Source: JBEVEP01 sp040512755
GTDB lineage: Bacteria; Pseudomonadota; Alphaproteobacteria; Rhizobiales; Rhizobiaceae
Assembly (NCBI GenBank): GCA_040512755.1
Contig: JBEVEP010000073.1
Span: 1-29,712 of the forward strand
Direction of reading: 5' to 3'
DNA: 29,712 nt
Below are positions 1 to 6,693 of this stretch, piece by piece; positions within the stretch are counted from its first letter, which is position 1; each line of letters opens with the position of its first letter. The notes beneath the pieces are model-generated. The model did not search any database. It saw only the letters and a program-made list of their open reading frames with translations, and was not told where the DNA came from. The translations under genes and the position numbers were made by a program.

Positions 1-64
1 CTGCAACGCCGAGGAAATCAGCCGTCTCCTCGGGTCCCGCCGTCAGCGCGAAACGTCCACACAT
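1..64 (-). CDS. SOS response-associated peptidase (SRAP/YedK family), N-terminal fragment
   Basis: Reading leftward from an ATG at 64-62, the minus strand encodes 21 residues starting MCGRFALTAGPEETADFLG before the window ends. SRAP proteins (YedK, HMCES) begin with Met-Cys-Gly-Arg-Phe: Cys2 becomes the N-terminus after Met removal and crosslinks to abasic sites in single-stranded DNA, shielding them. Cys2, Gly3 and Arg4 are all visible. The remaining ~200 residues, including the catalytic Glu and His of the family, lie outside the window. The gene is divergent from the Nudix hydrolase, with about 158 bases between them. The call rests on a short but distinctive N-terminus. Confidence 0.8.
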   Translation of the reverse strand, partial: MCGRFALTAGPEETADFLGVA

Positions 65-222
65 TTCAAATCTACCTTCCCGCGGTTGGCGGCACGCGTC
101 ATGCAGACGACGGCCCGCCCATCGGTTGCAAGCCTCATCTGAGCATTGCATCATCGCGAGACAATTGGATCAGCAGGCAGACGGCCTTCTTCCACAACAA
201 ATTCAACGAGGCTTCGCGAAGA

Positions 223-639
223 ATGGGACCGCAGGAAATACCCGCCGTTTCGGTGGCTTTGGTGCGGGGTGACCAAATCCTCCTGGTCCGGCGAGGACGC
301 GCGCCCTCGCTTGGCCTCTATGCCTTTCCGGGCGGCCGGGTCGAACCCGGCGAATCCGCGGAAAATGCCGCGCGGCGCGAGCTGTTCGAGGAGACCGGGC
401 TCCACGCCGGAACGCTGACCCCGCATCGCGAATACCTTATCGGGAGCGAGGCTCATGGCGAACCAGTGAGCTTCCGCCTTCAGGTCTTCGCAGGCCTATA
501 TGTCGAAGGAGAACCGACAGCTGGCGACGACGCAGACGAAGCCGGCTGGCACTCCCTGGCAGATATGGCCTCCATGCCGGTGATCGAATCGGTGATGGAG
601 GTCGCGCGCGAACTACTGACCCAGCCGGCCAATCGCTAG
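223..639 (+). CDS. Nudix hydrolase
   Basis: This 138-residue protein is a single Nudix domain. The Nudix box is complete at about residues 38-60: GGRVEPGES, then RRELFEETG, matching Gx5Ex7REUxEExGU with the REL-EE metal-binding glutamates intact. The family hydrolyses nucleoside diphosphates linked to another moiety; the substrate cannot be read from the sequence. Short Nudix proteins of this kind are often annotated as MutT-like or ADP-ribose pyrophosphatase-like. The ATG at 223 has a GAGG about 11 bases upstream. An exported TIGR02301-like protein follows about 70 bases downstream on the same strand, and an SRAP gene lies divergently upstream. A housecleaning role is inference. Confidence 0.88.
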   Translation: MGPQEIPAVSVALVRGDQILLVRRGRAPSLGLYAFPGGRVEPGESAENAARRELFEETGLHAGTLTPHREYLIGSEAHGEPVSFRLQVFAGLYVEGEPTAGDDADEAGWHSLADMASMPVIESVMEVARELLTQPANR

Positions 640-711
640 ATCCTGATGCCCGACGCGGTCGCATCAGAGCCACGCCTTGCGTCTGACAAAATCTTTCGTC
701 ACTAGGCCCAT

Positions 712-1092
712 ATGCGCCGTCGCCCTGCCCTTCTCGGTCTTTATGTTGCTTTAGCCTGCGGGCTCGCCGGCCTCCCGCCTGCGACAGCAGTGGAAGCGCC
801 ATTCGAAGCGCGCCTGATGCGGCTGGCGGAGGTGCTTGGCTCACTCCACTACCTTCGCAATCTTTGCGGCGAGCGCGGCAGTCACTGGCGCGAACAGATG
901 GAGAAGCTGCTCGAGGCAGAAAAACCGGATGAAGCGCGGCGTGCGAAATTCATCGCCAACTTCAACCGTGGATACCGTTCGTTCGACGAAATCTACGTCA
1001 ATTGTACGAGCTCGGCGGTGGAAGCCATCGACCGATACATGAAGGAGGGTGAGGCACTCAGTCGCGAGATTGCCGGACGCTACGGCAATTAA
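712..1092 (+). CDS. TIGR02301-like small exported protein
   Basis: This 126-residue protein has an N-terminal signal peptide: Arg-rich MRRRPALL, a hydrophobic stretch to about residue 24, and a likely cleavage after Ala-Thr-Ala. The mature part is helical and charged, with two Cys (in RNLCGERG and YVNCTSS) that could form a disulfide in the periplasm. Length, signal peptide and the LGSLHYLRNLCG and FNRGYRSF blocks match the rhizobial TIGR02301 family, whose function is unknown. It follows the Nudix gene on the same strand, a pairing I recall from other rhizobia. Family assignment is from memory of the motif pattern. Confidence 0.72.
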   Translation: MRRRPALLGLYVALACGLAGLPPATAVEAPFEARLMRLAEVLGSLHYLRNLCGERGSHWREQMEKLLEAEKPDEARRAKFIANFNRGYRSFDEIYVNCTSSAVEAIDRYMKEGEALSREIAGRYGN

Positions 1093-1226
1093 CGGGTGGT
1101 TAACTTATCCCCAAGTGCCTGAAGTACAACGGCAGCACATTGTGCTAAAACCTTAATGGGACATTAAAGGGAAGATTCAAGTTGAACCGGACCGCGGGGT
1201 CGAACTTGAACGGGTGGAAAGCAGCT

Positions 1227-1481
1227 ATGGTACAAACTGTTGGCGATATCGACGCACTCGTACGGGAAGAGAAGCGGCTGACCGCCGTGGAAAGTCACAA
1301 CGAGGCCTGGGCCGAAGGGCTTTCAGCCGGCATCGAGCCTGACATCATTGCCGAGGCCGCGCTGGCGACCGCCGTCGCTGAATTGTTGCGCTCCAGCGGC
1401 GAAAGCGCCGCGCTCGCGCTGTTGGATCGTATGCGCGACAGGGTCGTCGCCGGAGAGTTCGACGAAACGCGCTGGCACTAG
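1227..1481 (+). CDS. conserved hypothetical protein, 84 residues
   Basis: I do not recognise a named domain. The protein starts MVQTVGDIDALVREEKRL and is a soluble, acidic, Ala/Glu-rich, mostly helical chain without signal peptide or membrane segment. I chose the ATG at 1227 with GGAAAG just upstream; a TTG at 1182, preceded by GGGAAG, would add 15 residues. The TAG stop at 1479-1481 takes its G from the first base of the palindromic element that follows. If the element is removed, the pre-insertion stop would have been TAA. Rhizobial conservation is likely but cannot be checked here. Confidence 0.6.
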   Translation: MVQTVGDIDALVREEKRLTAVESHNEAWAEGLSAGIEPDIIAEAALATAVAELLRSSGESAALALLDRMRDRVVAGEFDETRWH

Positions 1482-1749
1482 AACAAGATTAGGTTAGGTA
1501 TGGCCAGTTCTGTTTCTCGTGCGGCGAGGCGATCCACGCGGAGGGTCGCGAAGGTCGATGGGGTTCCATCGGCCGAGCGGCCCGACAAAGTGGGCGGCCG
1601 CCGCGCGGAAACCCGGAGGGCCGGGTCAATTTGCCTCAAATCCTTCGGGCTCCGGCTCGGCCGTACCACCGGTACGACCATCGCCGAATCCCTCGACCTT
1701 GCGGCAAATTCCCGCCGGCAGAACGGCCACACCTAATCTCATCTTGTTC
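1481..1749. mobile_element. 269-bp palindromic MITE-like element, TA-flanked
   Basis: The ends are imperfect inverted repeats of about 31 bases, beginning GAACAAGAT on each strand and continuing through TTAGGT, TGGCC and GTTCTG. TA dinucleotides flank the element directly at 1479-1480 and 1750-1751. Internal hairpins include GATGG/CCATC near 1557-1572 and CGTACC/GGTACG near 1660-1676. Short open frames reading out of either end finish with the same six residues, PNLILF, because the termini are symmetrical. There is no transposase. TA flanks and terminal inverted repeats fit a non-autonomous element moved by an IS630/Tc1-type transposase, which is inference. Confidence 0.65.
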
Positions 1750-1751
1750 TA

Positions 1752-1868
1752 ACGCACTGCAGCATGATTTTCTTGGGTGTTGCTCTGACGCATCCCCAAG
1801 CGTTTATTAATGTGTATGATCGCGCCGGGTGACCGGGCCAGCGGCGGCCTGGGTGAGAGAGTGCGACT
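1752..1868. other. intergenic leader of the proline-rich exported protein gene
   Basis: This stretch, with the preceding element, makes up the gene-free interval 1482-1868. It must carry the promoter of the 1869 gene, but I could not pick a convincing -35/-10 pair. A loose inverted repeat (CTTGGG/CCCAAG, loop about 18) lies near 1772-1800. No small ORF or RNA gene is evident. Confidence 0.4.
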
Positions 1869-2690
1869 ATGATCCTGAAAATATGCGGCGCACCGGCCGC
1901 GCCTGCCGGCAGCAACCGTTTTTGCGCGTGGCTTCCACTGCTCTTTGCTTCCATCATTTTGGCGTCTTCAGCTGTCGTGACCCCTGCGTGGTCGCTGAGC
2001 GAAATCAAGCGCGAGGAAGCGCCGGCTCCTGCGCCATCTGACGATGAGATCCAGCATGAGCCGCTGCCGCCGGTCAATTCAGTGCCGCTGCCCGATCCGA
2101 TTCAGACCACGCCTCCCTCCGGAGAAGAGCAAACGCCGCCAGAGGATGCCGAGCCTGATGAAGCGGTTCCGCAAGACGGCGGTCCCAGTACGGCAAGGCC
2201 GGCAATCGACCCTGACGCGCCACCCCCCGAGGTCATCTACGACCTCGCAAAGCTGCCGGAACCGGTGCGGCGTATGCGGCAGTTGATCGTGGACACTGCC
2301 CAGCGCGGTGACATCGAGGGGCTGCGGCCTCTGCTCGGCATGGGCGAAGGCGCAACTCAGCTTTCGCTCGGCGGCATCGAAGGCGATCCGATCACCTTCC
2401 TGCGCGAGCTTTCGGGCGACAAGGAAGGGCATGAAATCCTTGCGATCCTGGAGGAAGTGCTGAGCGCCGGCTATGTCCATCTCGACGCCGGGACGCCGAA
2501 TGAACTCTATGTCTGGCCCTATTTCTTCGCGATCCCTCTGGACAAGCTGGATGCGCGCCAGCGCGTCGAGCTTTTCAAGATCGTTACCGCCGGAGACTAT
2601 GAGGACATGAAGGCCTACGGCTCCTACATCTTCTACCGCGTCGGCATCACGCCCGACGGCCGCTGGTCGTTCTTCGTCGCGGGGGATTAG
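1869..2690 (+). CDS. exported protein with proline-rich linker, unknown function
   Basis: This 273-residue protein has an N-terminal hydrophobic export signal (about residues 20-42, WLPLLFASIILASSAVVTPA). A low-complexity Pro/Glu/Asp-rich segment follows (about 45-120, with APAPAPS, PPVNSVPLPDP, DPDAPPPE). The C-terminal ~150-residue globular domain starts near VIYDLAKLPEPVRRMRQ and ends in aromatic-rich blocks such as YVWPYFFAIPL and WSFFVAGD. The linker suggests a domain held away from the membrane or spanning part of the periplasm. GAGAG lies just upstream of the ATG. I cannot name the C-terminal domain; similar proteins are annotated as hypothetical in rhizobia. A RIME-like repeat starts 8 bases after the stop. 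Confidence 0.72.
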   Translation: MILKICGAPAAPAGSNRFCAWLPLLFASIILASSAVVTPAWSLSEIKREEAPAPAPSDDEIQHEPLPPVNSVPLPDPIQTTPPSGEEQTPPEDAEPDEAVPQDGGPSTARPAIDPDAPPPEVIYDLAKLPEPVRRMRQLIVDTAQRGDIEGLRPLLGMGEGATQLSLGGIEGDPITFLRELSGDKEGHEILAILEEVLSAGYVHLDAGTPNELYVWPYFFAIPLDKLDARQRVELFKIVTAGDYEDMKAYGSYIFYRVGITPDGRWSFFVAGD

Positions 2691-2697
2691 GACTAGT

Positions 2698-2897
2698 CCC
2701 TTCTCCCCGTGTGGAGAAGGTGGATCGGCGCGCAGCGCCGAGACGGATGAGGAGTGTTCGGCTGAATACCGCCGTAGCCGAAATGGCTACGAAGTCAATG
2801 CTTTGCACGCAGTTCTGACACATCTCATTTCTTCCAGCACCCCTCATCCGACCTCGCCTTCGGCTCGGCCACCTTCTCCCACGAGGGGGAGAAGGGA
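2698..2897. repeat. RIME-like intergenic mosaic repeat, copy 1
   Basis: This is a 200-bp inverted repeat. The left arm is CCCTTCTCCCC, GGAGAAGGTGG, then CGGATGAGG. The right arm mirrors it as CCCTCATCCG, CCACCTTCTCCC, then GGGGGAGAAGGG. Each arm also forms its own small hairpin. The arms match the rhizobium-specific intergenic mosaic element (RIME) pattern. The ~100-base centre is related to that of the copy at 8971-9184: both carry the block CGCAGTTCTGA and then TTTCTTCCAGC. No coding capacity. It lies between the exported-protein gene and the 3' end of dihydroorotase, where it could also fold as a transcript 3' structure. Confidence 0.8.
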
Positions 2898-2953
2898 GGG
2901 GCGCGCCCCTGATGCGCAGGGACATTTGCAGGCCGGCATCACCTGAATCTTCA

Positions 2954-4297
2954 TCAGACCCCAGGCAGCGCCTCGGAGAACAACACCGGCTGTCCCTGCC
3001 CGGGCGTCACGATCTCACCCTCCCACATGACGCGGTTTCCGCGCACGATTGTGCCAACCGGCCAGCCAGTGACTTCCCTGCCGTCATAGGGGGTCCAGCC
3101 TGCCTTCGAGCCGGATTGAGCGTTGGTGATCGTTTCCCGGCGCTTCAAGTCCACGACCGTGAAATCGGCATCGTAGCCGGCGGCGATGCGGCCCTTGCGC
3201 GCCATGCCGAACAGGCGCTGCGGACCGTGGCTGGCGAGGTCCACGAAACGCTCCAGCGTCAGACGCCCGGCGTTGACGTGGTCGAGCATGATCGGCACCA
3301 AGGTCTGCACCCCGGTCATGCCGGAAGGCGAGTTCGGATAGGGCTTGGCCTTCTCCTCCAAAGTGTGCGGCGCGTGGTCCGAGCCGAGCACATCGACGAT
3401 CCCTTGCGAAATGCCGCGCCAGACTCCCTCACGGTGGCGGGCCGCGCGCACCGGCGGGTTCATCTGGATCAAATTGCCGAGCCGGGCATAGTCGTCGGCC
3501 GACAAGGTGAGATGGTGCGGCGTCGCCTCGCAGCTCGCGACATCCTTGTGGTGCTGGAGGAAATCGATCTCTTCGGCCGTGGAGATGTGCAGGACATGGA
3601 TGCGCGCCCGGGCGGCGCGGGCAATGCGCACCAGGCGTTCCGTGCATTGCAGGGCGGCGATCTCGTCGCGCCAGACGGGATGCGATGAGGGATCGCCCTC
3701 GACACGCTCACCCAACCGTTCACGCAGCCTGAACTCATCCTCGGAATGAAACGCGGCGCGGCGGCGCGTTTGCTTGAGGATCGACAAAACGCCTTCGTCG
3801 TCCTCGACCAGCAGATCTCCGGTCGATGAGCCCATGAAGACCTTGATGCCGGCCGCACCCGGAAGACGTTCGAGCTCGCCCGCATGCGGGGCATTGTCGC
3901 GTGTGCCGCCCACCCAGAAGGCGAAATCGCAATGCATACGGTTGGTGGCGCGGCGCACCTTGTCGGCCAGCGCTTCCTCGCTCGTCGTCAGCGGCTTGGT
4001 GTTCGGCATTTCGAAGACCGCCGTCACGCCGCCCAGCACAGCGGCCCGCGAGCCAGTCTCGAGGTCTTCCTTGTGCTCCAGCCCCGGCTCGCGGAAATGC
4101 ACCTGGCTGTCGACCACGCCGGGGAGGATGTGCAGCCCACGGCAATCGATCACCTCCCCGGCCTGCGCCGTGCTCAAGGCGCCAATCGCGGCGATGCGCC
4201 CGGCGGCGACGCCGATGTCGCGCTGCCCCTGCCCGTCGTGATTGACGACGATGCCGCCCTTCAGAATGAAATCGAACGTTTGTGTCATCGCGCCCAT
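2954..4297 (-). CDS. pyrC: dihydroorotase, class I type with an altered HxH motif
   Basis: This 447-residue amidohydrolase should interconvert N-carbamoyl-aspartate and dihydroorotate in pyrimidine synthesis. Visible metal-site motifs are: VDSQVHFREPG near residue 62, GIKVFMGSSTG with the Lys that is carbamylated in the family, AAFHSEDE, HVLHISTAEE, and GSDHAPHT with the catalytic Asp. The usual first ligand pair HxH reads Gln-Val-His here (Gln codon at 4103-4105), so one zinc ligand is replaced; I recall this substitution in other rhizobial sequences. The C-terminus has the amidohydrolase return strand (AGYDADFTVVDL). ATG at 4288 is an equally good start. The gene is divergent from ygfZ. An allantoinase or hydantoinase is less likely. 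Confidence 0.85.
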   Translation of the reverse strand: MGAMTQTFDFILKGGIVVNHDGQGQRDIGVAAGRIAAIGALSTAQAGEVIDCRGLHILPGVVDSQVHFREPGLEHKEDLETGSRAAVLGGVTAVFEMPNTKPLTTSEEALADKVRRATNRMHCDFAFWVGGTRDNAPHAGELERLPGAAGIKVFMGSSTGDLLVEDDEGVLSILKQTRRRAAFHSEDEFRLRERLGERVEGDPSSHPVWRDEIAALQCTERLVRIARAARARIHVLHISTAEEIDFLQHHKDVASCEATPHHLTLSADDYARLGNLIQMNPPVRAARHREGVWRGISQGIVDVLGSDHAPHTLEEKAKPYPNSPSGMTGVQTLVPIMLDHVNAGRLTLERFVDLASHGPQRLFGMARKGRIAAGYDADFTVVDLKRRETITNAQSGSKAGWTPYDGREVTGWPVGTIVRGNRVMWEGEIVTPGQGQPVLFSEALPGV

Positions 4298-4364
4298 CGG
4301 GTCTTGCCGCTCTTAGCCGGGCGGCTTACGTAATGGCCTTCCGAAAAGCAAGCTGCTGCGCCCC

Positions 4365-5252
4365 ATGACTGTCGTCCATCTGCCCGATCGTGCCCTCGTC
4401 GCTGTTTCCGGCCCCGAAGCGGAACATTTCCTGCAGAACATCATCACGACCGACCTCGATGCCCTGACGGAAGGTATAGCGAGGCCGGGCGCACTGCTGT
4501 CGCCGCAAGGCAAGATCCTTTTCGATTTCCTGATCTCGCGCGCCGGCCCGGACGCGTTCTTCCTGGAGTGCCGGTCCGATGTCGCCGATGATTTCATCCG
4601 CCGGCTGACGCTTTACAAACTGCGGGCTAAAGTTGAAATCGCCAAGCAGGATCAATCGTTTATCTCGGTTTCCTGGAAATCTGAATCCGGCGCTTCGCAC
4701 AGTGAGTCAACAAGCTCGCAATCTGATTCAAGCAGCGTGCGCGACCAGCGTTTTCCGGCGGATTCAGCCGTCGAGCGGATCTATGGTCTGAAGCCGCGCA
4801 CGACGGGCGAGGAAGGCGAATGGCACGACCTGCGCGTCGCCTATGGCATTGCGGAGAGCGGTGCGGACTATGCGCTCGGCGAGGCTTTTCCGCATGACGT
4901 GCTTCTCGAACAACTGGGCGGCGTCGGTCTCAGGAAAGGCTGCTATGTGGGCCAGGAGGTAGTCTCCCGGATGCAGCATCGCGGCACTGCGCGACGGCGC
5001 GTTCTGCTCGTCAAAGCGGACGGACCGCTGCCGTCGAGCGGAACCGACATCACGGCGAACGGCCGCTCAGTCGGCACGCTGGGTACCGTCGCAGGCAACA
5101 GAGGTCTGGCAATTGCGCGCATCGACCGGGTGAAAGACGCAATGGACGGCGGCATTCCGCTTCTGGCAGACGGCCTGCCCGTGGAACTCTCCATCCCGCC
5201 CTGGGCCACGTTCACATTTTCGGAACATGCCGCCGGGGCGGAGGAAGCCTGA
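4365..5252 (+). CDS. ygfZ: YgfZ/GcvT-like folate-binding iron-sulfur cluster protein
   Basis: This 295-residue protein is a YgfZ family member, which binds folate and helps maintain certain Fe-S enzymes. The signature KGCYVGQEVVSRMQHRG is complete near residues 192-208, with the redox-active Cys in K-G-C-Y-x-G-Q-E. The N-terminal half has the GcvT-like fold (HFLQNIITTDLDAL, LLSPQGKILFDFLI). A Ser-rich insert at about residues 106-124 (4680-4736) interrupts the domain and appears to be low-complexity. The stop overlaps the ATG of the next gene by one base, so the HD phosphohydrolase is probably co-translated. No strong Shine-Dalgarno precedes the ATG at 4365. Confidence 0.9.
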   Translation: MTVVHLPDRALVAVSGPEAEHFLQNIITTDLDALTEGIARPGALLSPQGKILFDFLISRAGPDAFFLECRSDVADDFIRRLTLYKLRAKVEIAKQDQSFISVSWKSESGASHSESTSSQSDSSSVRDQRFPADSAVERIYGLKPRTTGEEGEWHDLRVAYGIAESGADYALGEAFPHDVLLEQLGGVGLRKGCYVGQEVVSRMQHRGTARRRVLLVKADGPLPSSGTDITANGRSVGTLGTVAGNRGLAIARIDRVKDAMDGGIPLLADGLPVELSIPPWATFTFSEHAAGAEEA

Positions 5253-5863
5253 TGGCAGACAGGCCGGGAGCGCCGCCACGCGCATGGCAGCGCATGCTGT
5301 CAGGCCGGCGTCTCGATCTGCTCGACCCCTCGCCGCTCGACGTGGAGATTGCCGACATCGCGCACGGACTGGCGCGCGTTGCGCGGTGGAACGGCCAGAC
5401 GAGCGGCGACCACGCCTTCTCGGTGGCGCAGCATTCGCTGCTGGTCGAGACTATCTTCTGCGAGATCGTGCCGGGGGCCTCACCGGATTCGCGGCTTGCC
5501 GCCCTGCTTCACGATGCCCCGGAATATGTGATCGGCGATATGATTTCGCCTTTCAAATCGGTTGTCGGCGGCGGCGGATACAAGGACGTGGAACAGCGGC
5601 TGCAGCGGGCCATCCATCTGCGCTTTTCCCTCCCCGCGGAGGTCGCGGCCGGCTTGCGCAAGGACATCAAGAAGGCTGACCAGATCGCCGCCTATTTCGA
5701 GGCCACGCTGATTGCCGGCTTCTCGATCGCTGAGGCGACGCAGTTTTTCGGCCGGCCGCGCGGTATTCATGCCGATCGCTACGACCTTTCGCCCCGGCCC
5801 GCGCGAAAGGTGCAGACCGCTTTCATGACGCGCTTTTCGGCAATCGAGAAAACGCGCGGATAG
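5252..5863 (+). CDS. HD-domain phosphohydrolase, YfbR-like
   Basis: This 203-residue protein has a single HD domain. The metal ligands appear in order: His in SVAQHSLLVE, His-Asp in ALLHDAPEYVIGD, and Asp in KKADQIAAYFEA. The spacing and the HDAPEYVIGDM block resemble YfbR 5'-deoxynucleotidases, which dephosphorylate deoxyribonucleoside 5'-monophosphates. The ATG overlaps the ygfZ TGA, so the two form an operon. I find no membrane segment or signal peptide. The substrate is inferred from the family; other HD hydrolases act on cyclic or oligonucleotides. Confidence 0.8.
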   Translation: MADRPGAPPRAWQRMLSGRRLDLLDPSPLDVEIADIAHGLARVARWNGQTSGDHAFSVAQHSLLVETIFCEIVPGASPDSRLAALLHDAPEYVIGDMISPFKSVVGGGGYKDVEQRLQRAIHLRFSLPAEVAAGLRKDIKKADQIAAYFEATLIAGFSIAEATQFFGRPRGIHADRYDLSPRPARKVQTAFMTRFSAIEKTRG

Positions 5864-5865
5864 GA

Positions 5866-5900
5866 CTTCCTCGCTGCCGTCAAGGTAGGAAGGGTTTTTG
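5866..5900 (+). terminator. possible intrinsic terminator after the ygfZ-HD operon
   Basis: CTTCCT at 5866-5871 pairs with AGGAAG at 5887-5892 across a 15-base loop and is followed by GGTTTTTGG. The stem is short and the loop large, so this is a weak call. It lies 3 bases after the HD gene stop. Confidence 0.4.
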
Positions 5901-5977
5901 GTGAACCGGAAACGTTGGATAATCAAGGCTTTGTTCCTGCTCAGCCCTGCCTGCGAGCCAGTTGTAGCAGTTTGGCC

Positions 5978-6006
5978 TTGCCACGGCGGACCGGTTCGCC
6001 TATATG
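5978..6006 (+). promoter_or_regulatory. candidate sigma-70 promoter of the cold-shock gene
   Basis: TTGCCA at 5978-5983 and TATATG at 6001-6006 are separated by 17 bases, a good fit to alphaproteobacterial housekeeping promoters. Transcription would start near 6013 and give a leader of roughly 135 bases before the ATG at 6150. I see no other gene in 5864-6149. Confidence 0.45.
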
Positions 6007-6012
6007 AGCGGT

Positions 6013-6149
6013 GTTGATATTTTCGGCCGATCGATCTCGTGGCCCCGCGGAAACCGCGTTTGCTGACGTCTATCTCCAAAATCTCGATACGAACCGGTCT
6101 GGCTTCTCTGTCAGATCAACCACGTTGCAAACTTTGAAGGAATACGCAT
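6013..6149 (+). promoter_or_regulatory. long 5' untranslated leader of the cold-shock gene
   Basis: If the promoter at 5978-6006 is used, the transcript has a leader of about 135 bases ending in AAGGAA, 8 bases before the ATG. Long leaders are typical of cspA-type genes, where they fold differently with temperature and control ribosome access. I did not find a single dominant hairpin by eye, so a thermosensing role is inference from the gene family. Confidence 0.35.
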
Positions 6150-6362
6150 ATGGCAACCGGTACCGTTAAATGGTTCAATAGCACCAAGGGCTTCGGCTTC
6201 ATCGAGCCAAGCGACGGCGGTGCGGACGTTTTCGTCCACATTTCCGCTGTTGAGCGCGCAGGCATGTCGAGCCTGGCTGAAGGCCAGAAAGTCAATTTCG
6301 AGATCGAGCAGGACCGCCGTACCGGCAAGTCGTCCGCTGGGTCTCTCAGCAAGGTAGCCTGA
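6150..6362 (+). CDS. cspA: cold-shock domain protein, CspA family
   Basis: This 70-residue protein is one cold-shock domain, an OB-fold that binds single-stranded RNA and DNA and melts RNA structure. RNP1 (KGFGFI, residues 13-18) and RNP2 (DVFVHIS) are intact, as is the N-terminal GTVKWFN strand. Length is typical of the family. AAGGAA precedes the ATG at good distance. The gene appears monocistronic: its own candidate promoter and long leader lie upstream, and a strong terminator lies 160 bases downstream. Rhizobia carry several paralogues, so the letter in the symbol is nominal. Confidence 0.93.
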   Translation: MATGTVKWFNSTKGFGFIEPSDGGADVFVHISAVERAGMSSLAEGQKVNFEIEQDRRTGKSSAGSLSKVA

Positions 6363-6523
6363 TTTTTCGCGCGCACCGGCTGAGCCGGAAGCGCTGCAAG
6401 TCACGGATGTACTGGCTGTTGCGCCAAGAGCGCGCAAGTGCATGAGGACGATCCGGAGGTCGACGCAGCAGATTGCTGCAGGCACCGGACCGAGCATGTT
6501 CCAGTCAGGTTACCGAGCATCGG
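6363..6523 (+). other. 3' untranslated region of cspA
   Basis: About 160 bases lie between the cspA stop and its terminator. Short open frames here (from 6438 and 6442) run through the terminator stem and have no recognisable product, so I treat the stretch as 3' untranslated RNA. Together with the terminator and repeat cluster it fills the gene-free interval 6363-6692. Confidence 0.45.
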
Positions 6524-6552
6524 AAGGCGGGGAATTCCCCGCCTTTTTGTTT
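6524..6552 (+). terminator. strong Rho-independent terminator
   Basis: The perfect palindrome AAGGCGGGG-AATT-CCCCGCCTT at 6524-6545 runs straight into TTTGTTTG. A nine-base GC-rich stem with a four-base loop and U-tract is a textbook intrinsic terminator. It should end the cspA transcript. Confidence 0.85.
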
Positions 6553-6593
6553 GCGCGTTTATGTTTGGTCGCTGCGAAACCGCCTCGGTTTGG

Positions 6594-6642
6594 GAGCAAT
6601 TCCAGGAAAAGTGGAACCCGGTTTTCCGTCCGGAATTGCGTT
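6594..6642. repeat. rhizobial palindromic repeat (CAATTCC...GGAATTG)
   Basis: CAATTCC at 6597-6603 pairs with GGAATTG at 6632-6638, and inside it GGAAAA pairs with TTTTCC. I recognise the pattern GAGCAATTCCAGGAAAAGTG as an abundant intergenic repeat of Rhizobiales genomes. It is followed directly by the smaller palindrome at 6657-6693, and the two are often joined as one composite unit. Confidence 0.65.
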
Positions 6643-6656
6643 AGAATAAACAGCTA

Positions 6657-6693
6657 GAGTGGCTCAGTGATTCAATCAAACACTGAACCACCC
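6657..6693. repeat. 37-bp TA-flanked palindrome at the ATP-grasp gene stop
   Basis: GAGTGGCTCAGTG and its near-complement CACTGAACCACCC enclose an 11-base loop, flanked by CTAG-type TA at 6655-6656 and 6694-6695. On the minus strand the gene's TAG stop (6695-6693) uses TA from the flank and G from the element. The structure could also help end transcription of the minus-strand gene, although no U-tract follows. Confidence 0.55.

Noticed and set aside
1104..1112. TTATCCCCA, resembling a DnaA box
   Set aside because: A single site with a mismatch, no cluster and no AT-rich unwinding region nearby; a similar lone TTATCCACG at the 3' end of smpB is equally isolated.
1500..1736. Small ORFs inside the 269-bp element
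   Set aside because: They exist on both strands and end identically only because the termini are inverted copies; no start signal or domain.
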